A DNA stretch of 25,296 nt from NCBI GenBank assembly GCA_035293245.1, contig DATDOO010000321.1:1-25296 (forward strand), given 5' to 3'. Shown one piece after another: positions 16,444 to 23,867 of this stretch. This stretch comes from DATDOO01 sp035293245 (GTDB lineage Bacteria; Pseudomonadota; Gammaproteobacteria; Methylococcales; Methylococcaceae). Each line of letters starts with the position of its first letter. The stretch's first letter is position 1. A model generated the notes under the pieces. The model ran no database searches and was not told where the DNA came from. It saw nothing but the letters and a program-made list of their open reading frames with translations. A program made the position numbers and the translations under genes.

Positions 16444-16513
16444 AGGATAGGCACACCCGGGCGGGAATGATGTCGGGTGGATGCCGTATTTTCTGCCAGG
16501 AAATCCCTTATTT
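16444..16513 (-). promoter_or_regulatory. Tandem-operator promoter of the FKBP_N gene (module B)
   Basis: Same layout as module A: AAATAAGGGATTT (16513-16501), a 9-bp spacer, AAATACGG (16491-16484) within a diverged palindrome, CCCGAC, CCCGCCCGG, then -10 TATCCT (16449-16444). The distance from the first A of AAATACGG to the -10 is 42 nt in both modules, and the operator centres are again 22 bp apart (16507 and 16485). Small one-base differences inside are compensated, so the spacing has been preserved. The upstream operator begins 26 bp from the stop of the receiver gene. Confidence 0.6.
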
Positions 16514-16538
16514 AGCGCACGCCGGAGAAACTCGGCCG

Positions 16539-16919
16539 TCAGGCCGATGGCGTCGAAGCGGCCAGCAGGGGTTCGATCAAGGCGGACAGTTGCTCGCGGC
16601 TGATGGTGTCCTTGGGCAGGAAGTAGTCCGCGCCGCAGCGCCGGGCGGCCTCCCGGTATTCCGGCAGATCGTAGCTGGTCAGCACGCAAACGAAGGGCAA
16701 ATAGATTTTCTTGATCGCCCGCGTCAGCTCCAGACCGTTTTCCTCGCCCAGATTGATGTCCATGAAGATAAATTCGGGCCACGTTTCCCGGATTGCGGCA
16801 AAGGTGGTGCCGGCATCGTGGGCTTCGCTGACGGCGAGATGGGGAAAGTAGGTACGCAGGAACTCCGCGAAATAGAACCGGAAGGAATCGCTGTCGTCGA
16901 CGAGTAGAATCGTGATCAT
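16539..16919 (-). CDS. Stand-alone receiver-domain protein
   Basis: 126 aa, one REC domain and no output domain. The acidic pocket is D8-D9, the phosphoacceptor is D54 (FIFMDINLG), the switch Thr is T81 (VLTSYD) and the conserved lysine is K103 (FLPKD). A good ribosome binding site, AGGGA, stands eight bases before ATG 16919. The frame is open far upstream, but that part is antisense to the neighbouring regulator. Such single-domain receivers pass phosphoryl groups in phosphorelays or act as phosphate sinks. It is divergent from the NarL-type regulator, with operator-like palindromes between them, and two kinases follow within 6 kb. A phosphorelay with the hybrid kinase is plausible, but no HPt domain is seen in the window. 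Confidence 0.85.
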   Translation of the reverse strand: MITILLVDDSDSFRFYFAEFLRTYFPHLAVSEAHDAGTTFAAIRETWPEFIFMDINLGEENGLELTRAIKKIYLPFVCVLTSYDLPEYREAARRCGADYFLPKDTISREQLSALIEPLLAASTPSA

Positions 16920-17025
16920 GATGAGTCCCTCCGTGAGGGTTTCCGCCGAGTGCCTGCTAGGGTCGCTGTTTGCCGCTTCCGATTTCCGGGCGGACTCCCC
17001 GCCTATGAAATCCAGCTTGGACTCG

Positions 17026-17137
17026 ACTTTAGGACCTGCTGGGGAACCGGGAAATACGGTGCTTACCCTAACCTGGAGTAAGATGGGCACCTGAAATGAA
17101 CCGAGAAATACCGTATGTGACCTGAACGTCCGGTATT
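17026..17137. promoter_or_regulatory. Divergent regulatory region with palindromes (sites C1-C3)
   Basis: Between the receiver and the NarL-type regulator lie AATACGGTGCT (17053-17063), AATACCGTATG (17107-17117) and a weaker CGTCCGGTATT (17127-17137). Centres are at 17058, 17112 and 17132. The minus-strand reading from 17117 (CATACGGTATT, then CTCGGTTCATTTC) resembles module A. A minus-strand -10 candidate, TAAAGT, lies at 17031-17026. I infer autoregulation of both genes. No plus-strand -10 is convincing. Confidence 0.45.
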
Positions 17138-17177
17138 CGTGCGGCCGAAAATGCAACCTGTCTCTGCGGGATTTAAG

Positions 17178-17828
17178 ATGATCGGAAAAAAACGCATCTG
17201 TATCGCCGAAGACCACACCATCTTGCGCGCCGGTTTGCGCGCGCTGCTGGCTTCCCACCCGGAGGTGGAGATCGTCGCCGAAGCGGCCGACGGCCTGGAA
17301 TTGCTCAGCGCCGTGCAGAAACACCATCCGGACCTGGTGCTCCTGGATCTTTCCATGCCCCGGTTGCACGGCCTGGAAGCGATCAAGGAAATCAAGCAGC
17401 GCAATCCGCAAATCAGGATCGTGGTGCTGACCATGCACGACACCGAGGAATACGTCCTCGCCGCCCTGCAGGGGGGCGCCGAGGGCTACGTGCTGAAGGA
17501 AAATACCGAGGGCGAGCTGATGCTGGCGGTCAATGCGGTGCTGGCGGGAAAAACCTATCTGAGCCCGGAAATTTCCGGGAAGATCGTATCCAGCTACCTG
17601 GTCGGGAAGAAAACCGCCGCCCCCACCTCCCATTGGGAAACGCTCACCCACCGGGAGCGGCAGATCCTGAAGCTGATCGCGGAAGGCTACAAGAACAAGG
17701 AGATCGCCGAGAGCCTGCACATGAGCGTCAAAACCGTCGAGACGCACCGCATGCACCTGATGAAGAAGCTGGACCTCCACAGCGCGGCGGCCCTGACCGC
17801 CTACGCTTCGGAAAAGGGACTGCTGTAA
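17178..17828 (+). CDS. NarL/FixJ-family response regulator
   Basis: 216 aa, the same length as NarL. The REC domain (~5-120) has E11-D12, phosphoacceptor D57 in VLLDLSMP, T85 in VVLTMHD and K107 in YVLKEN. The LuxR-type HTH (~153-212) is LTHRERQILKLIAEG followed by YKNKEIAESL and SVKTVETHR. I chose ATG 17178 because GCGGGA lies 5-10 bases upstream and the REC fold starts immediately; GTG 17139 and ATG 17151 are alternatives in the same frame. HisKA_3 kinases normally partner with this family, and such a kinase is convergent 59 bp downstream. It is the best candidate for the protein that binds the tandem palindromes of modules A and B, as NarL-family proteins recognise inverted heptamers with TAC-like cores. 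Confidence 0.93.
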   Translation: MIGKKRICIAEDHTILRAGLRALLASHPEVEIVAEAADGLELLSAVQKHHPDLVLLDLSMPRLHGLEAIKEIKQRNPQIRIVVLTMHDTEEYVLAALQGGAEGYVLKENTEGELMLAVNAVLAGKTYLSPEISGKIVSSYLVGKKTAAPTSHWETLTHRERQILKLIAEGYKNKEIAESLHMSVKTVETHRMHLMKKLDLHSAAALTAYASEKGLL

Positions 17829-17877
17829 GGTGGGTTAGGCCGATCGTCGGGTTGCGGCGAGAACGCCTAACCCAACC
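17829..17877. repeat. Hairpin-forming dispersed repeat, copy 2
   Basis: TGGGTTAGGC (17831-17840) pairs with GCCTAACCCA (17865-17874); a nested alternative is GGGTT (17849-17853) with AACCC. The 23-nt 3' part (17855-17877) is identical to 14280-14302. It starts right after the stop of the response regulator and fills the gap to the convergent kinase, so both copies sit between converging genes and may act in transcription termination. Confidence 0.6.
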
Positions 17878-17886
17878 TCCCCACCC

Positions 17887-19344
17887 TCACTCCCCGGACA
17901 ACGTCCAGCGCACTGCGATTCGGGCACCCTTCCCCGGCGCGGACTCCACCAGGAAATCTCCCCCAGACAGCTTGACCCGTTCGCGCATGCTGAACAAACC
18001 GAAGCCGCGTTCCGTGGCTTTCCGGTCCATGATCCTCGCCACGTCGAATCCGGCGCCGTTGTCGACGATGTCCAGGGAAAGCGTTTTTTCGTTCCTCGCC
18101 AGACTGACCTGGACCGCAGTGGCCTTGGCGTGTTTGGCCACGTTGGTCATGGCCTCCTGGAGCACGCGGAAAATGACGATCTTCAGCCGCTCGGGCACGT
18201 CGCCCTCGCGGATATCGATCTGCGTCTCGAAGCGGATGTGGGAATAGACGGTTTGCACCCGGCGGCAGAACCAGTTGACGGTGGCCACGATGCCCAGGTC
18301 GTCCAGGATGGCAGGGCGCAGATCCGCCGCCATGCGGCGCACTTCCTCGATGGCCTCCTGGAGTAGCAGCGCCAGTTCCGCATAGGGGAAAGCCTGGGTT
18401 GTTCCCGGCGCCGCCGGGCTGCTCTGGGTCCGTTCCCGCTGCAGGCTGAACTTGAGGGCGTTCAGGTATTGCCCGATGCCGTCGTGCAGTTCCGAGGCGA
18501 CGCGCTTTCTTTCCTGCTCCTGGGTATCGAGGAGTTGCTGCGACAGGATTTTGAGTTGCCGGGTCGTTTCCCCCAGCCGCTCCTCGACCTGTTTGCGTTG
18601 GGTCACATCCTCCATCAGCGCCCCGTAATGGGCGATTTCGCCCCGCTCGTCGCGGATGCCGAAAATAATCTCGTAAGCCCAGAAGAGTTCGCCGTTTTTC
18701 CTCTTGTCCTGCAGCTCTCCCCGCCAGTCGCCGCCGTTCACCAGGCTGTCCCACATGGTGCGGTAGGTTTCCTGGGCCGTGAGTCCGGACTGAAGCAACC
18801 GGGGATTCTGTCCGATCAGTTCCTCGGCGGAATAGCCCGTCTGTTCGCACAGCCGCGAGTTGACGTACTCGATGCAGCCCGTTCGATCCGCGATCAGCAC
18901 GCCGATCGGGCTTTGCTCGATGGTGGCGGACAGCTTGCGGACCTGCGCCTCGGCCTGCCTGCGGTCGGTGACGTCGGCGATGATGGCGACGCTTCCCCCG
19001 TAACGGCCGTCGTCTTTGGGCAACAAGTACGGCGAAATCTGCAGAATGCAGCGCCTCCCGTCTTTCCGGGTAAAGCCGAGTTCGTAGGACTCCCCCTTGC
19101 CGCTGGTCCGGTCTTCCAGGCGCCGCAGCAACAGGGCGCGGTTCGCCTCGTCGAAGAACCGGATCACGGGCTGGCCCAGCAACTCTCCGGCGGAATAGCC
19201 GGTAATGCCGCACAGGGCCGGATTGACGTAGGTGACGACGGCGTTCTCGTCGAGCACCCCCACCCCTTCGCTCATCGCTTCCACGAGAACGCGGTTCCAA
19301 TGCTCGGTCTGCCGGTCCGGGCTGGGGTTTGGGGTTCGCGTCAT
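17887..19344 (-). CDS. PAS-PAS sensor histidine kinase, HisKA_3 (NarX/DegS-type)
   Basis: 485 aa with no membrane segment, thus cytoplasmic. Two PAS domains (~13-130 and ~135-255) carry PAC-like ends (IIADVTDRR and LMEDVTQRK). A coiled linker leads to HisKA_3 with the phosphoacceptor H287 in ASELHDGIGQYL. The HATPase domain has N401 (EAMTNVAKHA), DNGAGF (428-433) and GFGLFSMRERV. The PAS sequences show no Cys for haem or flavin, so the sensed ligand is not apparent. The start codon ATG 19344 overlaps the stop of the hybrid kinase (ATGA), so the two are co-translated; the open frame continues to 20649, but that is antisense-like noise within the hybrid gene. The likely partner is the convergent NarL-type regulator. 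Confidence 0.9.
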   Translation of the reverse strand: MTRTPNPSPDRQTEHWNRVLVEAMSEGVGVLDENAVVTYVNPALCGITGYSAGELLGQPVIRFFDEANRALLLRRLEDRTSGKGESYELGFTRKDGRRCILQISPYLLPKDDGRYGGSVAIIADVTDRRQAEAQVRKLSATIEQSPIGVLIADRTGCIEYVNSRLCEQTGYSAEELIGQNPRLLQSGLTAQETYRTMWDSLVNGGDWRGELQDKRKNGELFWAYEIIFGIRDERGEIAHYGALMEDVTQRKQVEERLGETTRQLKILSQQLLDTQEQERKRVASELHDGIGQYLNALKFSLQRERTQSSPAAPGTTQAFPYAELALLLQEAIEEVRRMAADLRPAILDDLGIVATVNWFCRRVQTVYSHIRFETQIDIREGDVPERLKIVIFRVLQEAMTNVAKHAKATAVQVSLARNEKTLSLDIVDNGAGFDVARIMDRKATERGFGLFSMRERVKLSGGDFLVESAPGKGARIAVRWTLSGE

Positions 19345-22300
19345 GGCTGCGTACCGTTTGAGGGTGGGCCGGCATCGATCAGGGCGAACAGTTTCTCCGG
19401 GTCGGCGGGCTTGACCAGGTGATGGTCGAACCCCGCCCCCTTGGCGCGCTCGATGTCTTTTTTCTCGCCATAACCCGTTAGTGCGACGATCAAAGGGCCT
19501 TGTTCCGGGCGCTGGGCGCGCAATTGCCTGCAAACTTCGTAGCCGTCCATTCCCGGCAGTCCGATGTCGAGCACAATGACCTGGGGATCGAAGGCCTGGG
19601 CCTGCCTGAGCGCCGCCGGGCCGTCGGCAGCGGTTGCCACAGCGTAGCCCTTGAGTTTGAAGAGAAATGCGAGACTGTTCACAACATCGGGGTTGTTGTC
19701 GACCAGCAAAACCCTGTCTCCCGCAAGCGGTGCGCTTTCGACGGTCGCTTTGGCGGGAGAGTCTCCCTCTTCGCCTTCCGCCCGGCACGGCAGCCGCACC
19801 CGGAACTCTGCACCGTAACCGACGCCCGGCGAGTAGGCCTCCACCCGTCCGCCGTGCAGATCGACCAGGTTCTTGACCAGGGTGAGACCCAGGCCGAGGC
19901 CGCCTTGCGTGCGGTCTAGGGACCGTTCGCCCTGGGTGAACGGCTCGAAAAGATGCGGCAGGAGGTCCGGCGCAATGCCCTGGCCGGTATCCGCCACCGA
20001 AATAACGGCTTCGCCTTCCTGGGAAGTGAGCTTCAGGGCGATATGCCCGCCCTTGGGGGTGTATTTGGCCGCGTTGTCGAGTAGGTTCGCCACCACCTGG
20101 GTCAACCGGGTGAGGTCGCCCCTGGTCCAGATGGGGAGCGACGGAAGCTGGACCGCGAGGGTGTGTTTCCGGCTGTCGATCAGCGGGCGGCTGAGTTCGA
20201 CCGCCTGGTTGACCACGTCGGACAGGTTGAGGGTCTTGACGATCAGGGCCACTTTGCCGCGGGTGATGCGGGAAACCTCCAGCAGATCGTCGACCAGGCG
20301 CGTCATGTGGGTCACCTGCCGGTCGATGATGTCCCGCGCCCAGTCCAGCCGCGGCTCCTTGAACCCGATGGCGCGCATGATTTCCACGGCGTTGCGGATC
20401 GGCGCCAGGGGGTTCCTCAATTCGTGGGCGAGCAGGGCCAGGAATTCGTCCTTGCGTCGGGTGGCTTCCTGCAAACACTGCTCCATGAGCTTGCGCGCGG
20501 TGATGTCCTGTACGGCGCCGTACGCGATGGACGGCTGCCCGGCGGCGTTCATGATGACTTCCGCCCGTTCGCACACCCATTTTTCCTCCGTGCCGACCAC
20601 GATGCGGTGCTCGATGTTGTAGGACATACCGGCCAAAGTGGCTTTCCATGCGGCCTTGAACGGCTCCTGGTCGTCCGGATGGACGCGGGATAGAAGCGCG
20701 TCCAGATCCACCGCAGCCCCCTGGGGCAGGCCGAAAATGCGATAGGTTTCCTCGGACCAGATCATCTTGCTCGTGGCGATGTCCAGGCGCCAGCTTCCCA
20801 TATGGGAGATGGCCTGGGCGTGGCGCAGCGTCGCCTCGCTTTCGCGGAGCACGGCCTCGGCGTTTCTGCGCACGGTGATGTCGGCAATCGTGGCCAGTAC
20901 CATCGGCCTTTGGTCGGCTTCGAGCGGTGTCAAACCGATTTCCACGGAAAACTCGCGGCCGTCGCGGTGCAATCCGTACAGGTCGCGGCCCGCCCCCATC
21001 GTCCGGGCTTCGGGGTGCGCTACAAAACCATGCCGGTAGTCGGCATGGCGCTCGCGGAAACGTTCCGGCACCAGACAGTCGACGGATTGCCCGAGCAATT
21101 CGTCGCGGCGATAACCGAACATCCGTTCCAGGGCACTGTTGACGTTCGCGATCTTTCCCTCGCGATCGACGAGCACGATGCCGTTGGGGGAGGACTCGAC
21201 GAGGGCATCGAAGCGTACCCGTTCCCGCTCGCGCTCGCGCTCGATGACGAGCTTGTGCACCCGCGCCAGCAATTCTTCCACTGGAAAGGGTTTTTGCAGG
21301 TAGTCCTGCACCTGTTCGCGCAGGAGCTTCTGACGCAGGGCGTCGTCCGCCATGGTGGTGAGCATGACGATGGGCACATTGGCCGTTTCCGGACGCTGGC
21401 GCAGTTCCTCCACCATCTGTTCGCCGCTCATCCGCGGCATGGTTACGTCGCAGACGATCAGGTCGGGACGCAACTGCAAGGCTTTGCTCAGTCCTTCCTG
21501 CCCGTCCTCCGCCGTAATCACCCGGTAGTGTCCATCCAGCGCCCAGACCAGGAAGGCTTTCATGTCCGGGTTGTTTTCCGCCACCAGCACCAGGGGCGCA
21601 TCGTCGGCCACCTCATGGCGCCGGACGGCGGCGTGGGTGGGTTGCGCACGAAGTTCGTCCAAAATCTCCTGATCGAGTTCTTCGTCGGGGATAACGCACA
21701 CGGCACTGATTTCGCTCCCCTCGGCCGCCGCCATGGGAAGCTCGACCGTAAACAACGCCCCACCGCCGTCGTCCGCCACGGCGACGCGACCGCCGTGCAA
21801 TTCCGTGAATTCCTTGACGATGGCCAGCCCCAGGCCGGTACCGCCGTGGTGCCGCTCGAAGCCGTTCTCCTCCTGGCGGAAACGCTCGAAGATCGCCTCG
21901 CGCAGCGGCTCCGGTATGCTCGGTCCGTTGTCGCGGACGCGCAAGAAGACGCGGTCCCCTTCCGCACCGAGACCCAAGGCGACCTCGCCGCCGTCCGGCG
22001 TGAACTTGAAAGCGTTGGACAAGAGGTTGAGCAGGATGCGCTGGTACTTTTCCGCGTCGGCCTGGGCGGACAGAGCGTCGGGTATTTCGCGGAGGTAGCG
22101 GATGCCTCTGGCTCTCGCCAGGGCTTCGAAATGGGAAGCGATGAAGCGGGTCAGCCCGGCCAGGTCGATCTGCGCGTAGCGGATTTGCATCCTCCCGGCA
22201 TCGATCCGGGCGATGTCGAGCAGGTCGCTGACGTGCCGGTAGAGCAGCCGGGCATTGCGATCCACCACCTCGAGGTCCTGTCGCTGTTCGTCGCCGATAT

Positions 22301-22835
22301 CGCCGACTTTCAGCCACTTGCCCACCGGCCCGAGAATGAGGGCCAGGGGCGTGCACAGTTCGTGGCTGACCTTGAGCAAATATTGGTTCCGGAACGCGTC
22401 GAGTTCGCGGTTTTTCGCGTCGAGGCGCGCCAGATTGTCGTTGGCGTTCTGCAGTTGGTCGTTGACCCGATGGGCCGCCTGCAGCGCCTCGGCGTGCTGC
22501 CGGTTCGCCCTGTGCAGGCGCCCCTGGAGGACACTGAAGAGGACGCCCATGCCCAGGAATACGGCCATCGAGAAATAGCTTCCCGGGCTGGCCTTCAGGA
22601 GAGTGAATTGGGGCGGTATGAAAAACAGCCAGACCAGCACCGTGGAGATGGCGGTGGCCGCCAACCCGGCAGTCCGGCCGCCGATCCAGGAACTGAAAAA
22701 AACCGCCGGATAGAAGAGAATCCAGGCAAAGGGATCGAGAAGAGGCCAGCACAGCCATTGCAGGGCGAACGCCAGTAACGGCGACAACAGCGCCGGAACC
22801 GGGCGTAGTTGTCCGATCCGATACTGAACTTGCAT
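19341..22835 (-). CDS. Membrane hybrid histidine kinase with two kinase modules and two receivers
   Basis: 1164 aa. Order: an N-terminal membrane region like DUF4118 of KdpD (~13-106, about four helices); kinase 1 with H158 (KVSHELCTP), N274 and GGTGLGLAIVKE (331-342); receiver 1 (~414-525; D463, K515); PAS (~541-660); PAS (~670-785); kinase 2 with H804 (LLAHELRNPL), DNAAKYTPKGG and GGLGLGLTLVKN; receiver 2 (~1041-1153; D1090, K1142). Both kinases look intact and both receivers keep Asp and Lys, although receiver 1 has EN and receiver 2 DN in the acidic pocket. No HPt domain follows. The start at ATG 22835 has a strong AAGGGGG ribosome binding site; the frame opens earlier, at 22919, but that part has no features. 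The next kinase gene overlaps its stop. Confidence 0.9.
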   Translation of the reverse strand: MQVQYRIGQLRPVPALLSPLLAFALQWLCWPLLDPFAWILFYPAVFFSSWIGGRTAGLAATAISTVLVWLFFIPPQFTLLKASPGSYFSMAVFLGMGVLFSVLQGRLHRANRQHAEALQAAHRVNDQLQNANDNLARLDAKNRELDAFRNQYLLKVSHELCTPLALILGPVGKWLKVGDIGDEQRQDLEVVDRNARLLYRHVSDLLDIARIDAGRMQIRYAQIDLAGLTRFIASHFEALARARGIRYLREIPDALSAQADAEKYQRILLNLLSNAFKFTPDGGEVALGLGAEGDRVFLRVRDNGPSIPEPLREAIFERFRQEENGFERHHGGTGLGLAIVKEFTELHGGRVAVADDGGGALFTVELPMAAAEGSEISAVCVIPDEELDQEILDELRAQPTHAAVRRHEVADDAPLVLVAENNPDMKAFLVWALDGHYRVITAEDGQEGLSKALQLRPDLIVCDVTMPRMSGEQMVEELRQRPETANVPIVMLTTMADDALRQKLLREQVQDYLQKPFPVEELLARVHKLVIERERERERVRFDALVESSPNGIVLVDREGKIANVNSALERMFGYRRDELLGQSVDCLVPERFRERHADYRHGFVAHPEARTMGAGRDLYGLHRDGREFSVEIGLTPLEADQRPMVLATIADITVRRNAEAVLRESEATLRHAQAISHMGSWRLDIATSKMIWSEETYRIFGLPQGAAVDLDALLSRVHPDDQEPFKAAWKATLAGMSYNIEHRIVVGTEEKWVCERAEVIMNAAGQPSIAYGAVQDITARKLMEQCLQEATRRKDEFLALLAHELRNPLAPIRNAVEIMRAIGFKEPRLDWARDIIDRQVTHMTRLVDDLLEVSRITRGKVALIVKTLNLSDVVNQAVELSRPLIDSRKHTLAVQLPSLPIWTRGDLTRLTQVVANLLDNAAKYTPKGGHIALKLTSQEGEAVISVADTGQGIAPDLLPHLFEPFTQGERSLDRTQGGLGLGLTLVKNLVDLHGGRVEAYSPGVGYGAEFRVRLPCRAEGEEGDSPAKATVESAPLAGDRVLLVDNNPDVVNSLAFLFKLKGYAVATAADGPAALRQAQAFDPQVIVLDIGLPGMDGYEVCRQLRAQRPEQGPLIVALTGYGEKKDIERAKGAGFDHHLVKPADPEKLFALIDAGPPSNGTQP

Positions 22836-22997
22836 AGGACCCCCTTCTGATGGACGGCGCGAGTTACGCTCGGTCGGCGGCTGCCTGGATTTCCTTAAGG
22901 TCCGATAGACAAGTCCCACACGCCAGTCCGGGATTTACCGGCTCGTCCGTAGGCTGAAAATCATTAGCGATCCGCTCCGAAAATACTCCACAGTTCG

Positions 22998-23026
22998 ATT
23001 ATTGCCAAATCCCGGCGAGGCGGCAA
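22998..23026 (-). promoter_or_regulatory. Candidate sigma-70 promoter of the hybrid-kinase operon
   Basis: On the minus strand TTGCCG (23026-23021, 4/6) and AATAAT (23003-22998, 5/6) are separated by exactly 17 bp, giving a start near 22991 and a leader of about 155 nt. AAATAC half-sites of the local operator type occur at 22980-22985 but lack a second half. Confidence 0.5.
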
Positions 23027-23063
23027 AATTACGCTGCGTCCGCCGCACGGAGGGCAAGGCGCC

Positions 23064-23867
23064 CTAACCGGCCAGCACCACGGGGCAGTCGATCTCGTTG
23101 AGCAGGGTGGCAAATCCCTCGCCGCCGCGGAAGCGGCCGTCGCCGACGATCACCAATACCCCGGCGTCCGCTTCCCGCGCGGCCCGGGCAAGTTCCGCGA
23201 TGTCGCCGGAGACGATGCGCCGGCAGGCCGGGGCGGCCGCTTTCGCGCGCGCCAGCAAAGTCTTGGCTTCGGCGGCGAGGCGGAAAAAGGCTTCATCGGT
23301 GGCGGCCGGCACCAACAGCCGCAATTCCGCACACGAGGCGCGGGCCAATCCTCCGGCCAGTTCCAGCGCGCGGCGTGCCTCCGGCGTACCGTCGAACACC
23401 GCCACCACCGGTCCCGCCGCACCGGGCCGACATTCGCCCGCGGCCAGCGAGGGAGCCAACGGCCGAAAACCCAGACGCGCGCGCTTGCCCAGCACGATGA
23501 GATCGGGTTCGCCGGCCAGGGCGAACAACTCGGTCGCGATCCGCCCGCGCGCCACGCGATAGGACCAGCGCAAGCTTTGCCGCGCGGCGGCCTCGGCCAG
23601 CAGGCGCCGCACTTCCTCCCCCTCCCGGCGCAGGGCCTGTTCCACCTCTTCCAGGCCGATGGGGCGCGACACGCAGGAAAGGAATCCGACCTCCCGCGTG
23701 AACGGCAGGCCGCCCAACCTCAAAAGGTCCACGTCTTCCACGAACAGTCCCGCCAGTTCGACGTCCAGTTCCGCGGCCAGGGTGGCGGCCATCTCCAGCG
23801 CCGCGCGGCTGCGCGGCGAAATATCCAGGGCCAGCAAAATCCTGGCGCTGCTAGGTTTTTCCGGCAT
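23064..23867 (-). CDS. Universal stress protein-like, two UspA-type domains
   Basis: 267 aa. The first half (~8-145) begins ARILLALDISPRSRAALEMA, the usual Usp first strand and helix, and ends with DLIVLGKRARLG, a Usp-like ATP-loop position that lacks the classic GxxGx9GS pattern. The second half (~150-266) begins VVAVFDGTPEARRALELAGG and ends with NEIDCPVVLAG, which matches the final Usp strand. So it is probably a tandem Usp with at least one non-canonical ATP site. The role is unknown beyond general stress families. The start overlaps the upstream protease gene by 17 bp, so the two are likely an operon and the protein may assist or be linked to protease function. A weak AGGGC/GCCCT hairpin lies at its end. 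Confidence 0.8.
   Translation of the reverse strand: MPEKPSSARILLALDISPRSRAALEMAATLAAELDVELAGLFVEDVDLLRLGGLPFTREVGFLSCVSRPIGLEEVEQALRREGEEVRRLLAEAAARQSLRWSYRVARGRIATELFALAGEPDLIVLGKRARLGFRPLAPSLAAGECRPGAAGPVVAVFDGTPEARRALELAGGLARASCAELRLLVPAATDEAFFRLAAEAKTLLARAKAAAPACRRIVSGDIAELARAAREADAGVLVIVGDGRFRGGEGFATLLNEIDCPVVLAG

Noticed and set aside
16920..17780. Extension of the receiver protein to 413 aa
   Set aside because: The extra N-terminus is antisense to the NarL-type regulator, and ATG 16919 has a good ribosome binding site directly before the receiver fold.
19345..20649. Extension of the HisKA_3 kinase to a 920-aa protein
   Set aside because: The added part lies out of frame over the hybrid kinase, is rich in Pro, Arg and Gly, and has no fold; the ATGA overlap at 19341-19344 defines the natural start.
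20802..22778. 658-aa plus-strand frame over the hybrid kinase
   Set aside because: Antisense to intact kinase, PAS and receiver domains; no family resemblance.
22980..22990. AAATACTCCAC as a further operator of the module A/B type
   Set aside because: Only the left half matches; no inverted partner and no 22-bp neighbour, so chance is likely.
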